Shown here one piece after another: positions 52,019-52,114 of a DNA stretch of 52,114 nucleotides. This stretch comes from a virus. The notes under the pieces are model-generated. The model made no database searches, had not been told where the DNA came from, and was given only the letters and a program-made list of their open reading frames with translations. Each line of letters opens with the position of its first letter. Within the stretch, counting starts at the first letter, position 1. Made by a program: the position numbers and the translations under genes. The DNA is taken from IMG/VR virus record IMGVR_UViG_3300044961_000507, positions 1 to 52,114 of that record; one strand, 5' to 3'.

Positions 52019-52114
52019 CTTCTACGTTGCAAGCACATGGTATCCCATCACTTTGTGCAACGCTGGACTGGTTCCTCAATCCAAATTTCTTTATATTTAT
52101 TGCTGCATTAACAT
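52011..52114 (-). CDS. tnpB: TnpB, C-terminal part, enters from the window edge
   Basis: 33 complete codons plus TAG on the minus strand: VNAAINIKKFGLRNQ, ending DGIPCACNVEAH. (D)xNAAxNI is the last conserved RuvC motif of TnpB; the codon before Val is cut by the window edge (xAT, consistent with Asp). The zinc-finger and the other RuvC motifs are outside. Direct joining to the tnpB start at 1-174 would be out of frame and lack about three quarters of the protein, so a middle part is missing. Confidence 0.85.
   Translation of the reverse strand, partial: VNAAINIKKFGLRNQSSVAQSDGIPCACNVEAH

Noticed and set aside
52084-52102. TATATTTATT near the right edge as another late promoter
   Set aside because: It lies inside the tnpB coding end, lacks a T tract and no gene follows within the window.
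1-52114. Complete circular genome of 52 kb
   Set aside because: Joining the ends does not restore tnpB (out of frame, most of the protein missing), and head, terminase and replication genes are lacking.

Overview
The window is strongly AT-rich and gene-dense, and looks like part of a T4-like (contractile-tailed) phage genome that infects a Bacteroidetes host. The main evidence is a baseplate block (gp5-like hub, gp25-like and gp6-like wedge proteins, a gp7/P2-I-like protein), several very large fibre or adhesin genes, a gp55-like late sigma factor, and two promoters of the Bacteroidetes type (TTTG, 18-20 nt, TAnnTTTG). Head, terminase and replication genes are absent, so this is a fragment of a larger genome. 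No tRNA, rRNA or CRISPR array was seen.

Layout. (1) 1-1300 is one arm of an IS200/IS605 element: the tnpB N-terminus on the minus strand, a passenger gene resembling a mono-ADP-ribosyltransferase, a decayed tnpA and an end hairpin. (2) 1344-3317 holds a small plus-strand ORF and a minus-strand operon of three coiled-coil or acidic, scaffold-like proteins. (3) 3426-4575 holds a broken thioredoxin-fold ORF, a GIY-YIG homing endonuclease and an intact thioredoxin. (4) 4577-15537 is a glycan island with five GT-A/GT2-type glycosyltransferases, three FkbM-type and two other methyltransferases, a GT10-like fucosyltransferase, a GDP-mannose 4,6-dehydratase and a GalE-like epimerase. (5) 15579-19027 holds a metallophosphoesterase, a HAD-like protein lacking its nucleophile, and a lysine-tailed vWA protein. 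(6) 19161-22559 holds two more glycosyltransferases, the gp55-like sigma factor and a small protein. (7) 22597-49760 is the tail, baseplate and adhesin block, on both strands and broken by an HNH endonuclease pseudogene. (8) 49820-51964 holds a SpeE-like methyltransferase-fold protein, a RuvC-like resolvase and a SprT-like metalloprotease. (9) 51996-52114 is the tnpB C-terminus and the other end hairpin of an IS605 element.

How the parts may work together. Transcription units carrying virion genes are preceded, on either strand, by the same signal: a T tract, usually 5-8 nt, then TATTTAT, about 15 nt before the start codon. This is a candidate phage late promoter, and the sigma-like gene at 21266-22192 is the obvious candidate to read it. 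Five minus-strand proteins (the ART-like protein, three scaffold-like proteins and the SprT protease) share an N-terminal amphipathic segment, four of them containing I-x-E. This resembles the capsid-targeting and prohead-protease signal of T4 internal proteins. If correct, the ART-like protein and the metalloprotease would be packaged in the head and injected with the DNA. The glycan island probably decorates virion or host-surface structures; its substrate cannot be read from the sequence.
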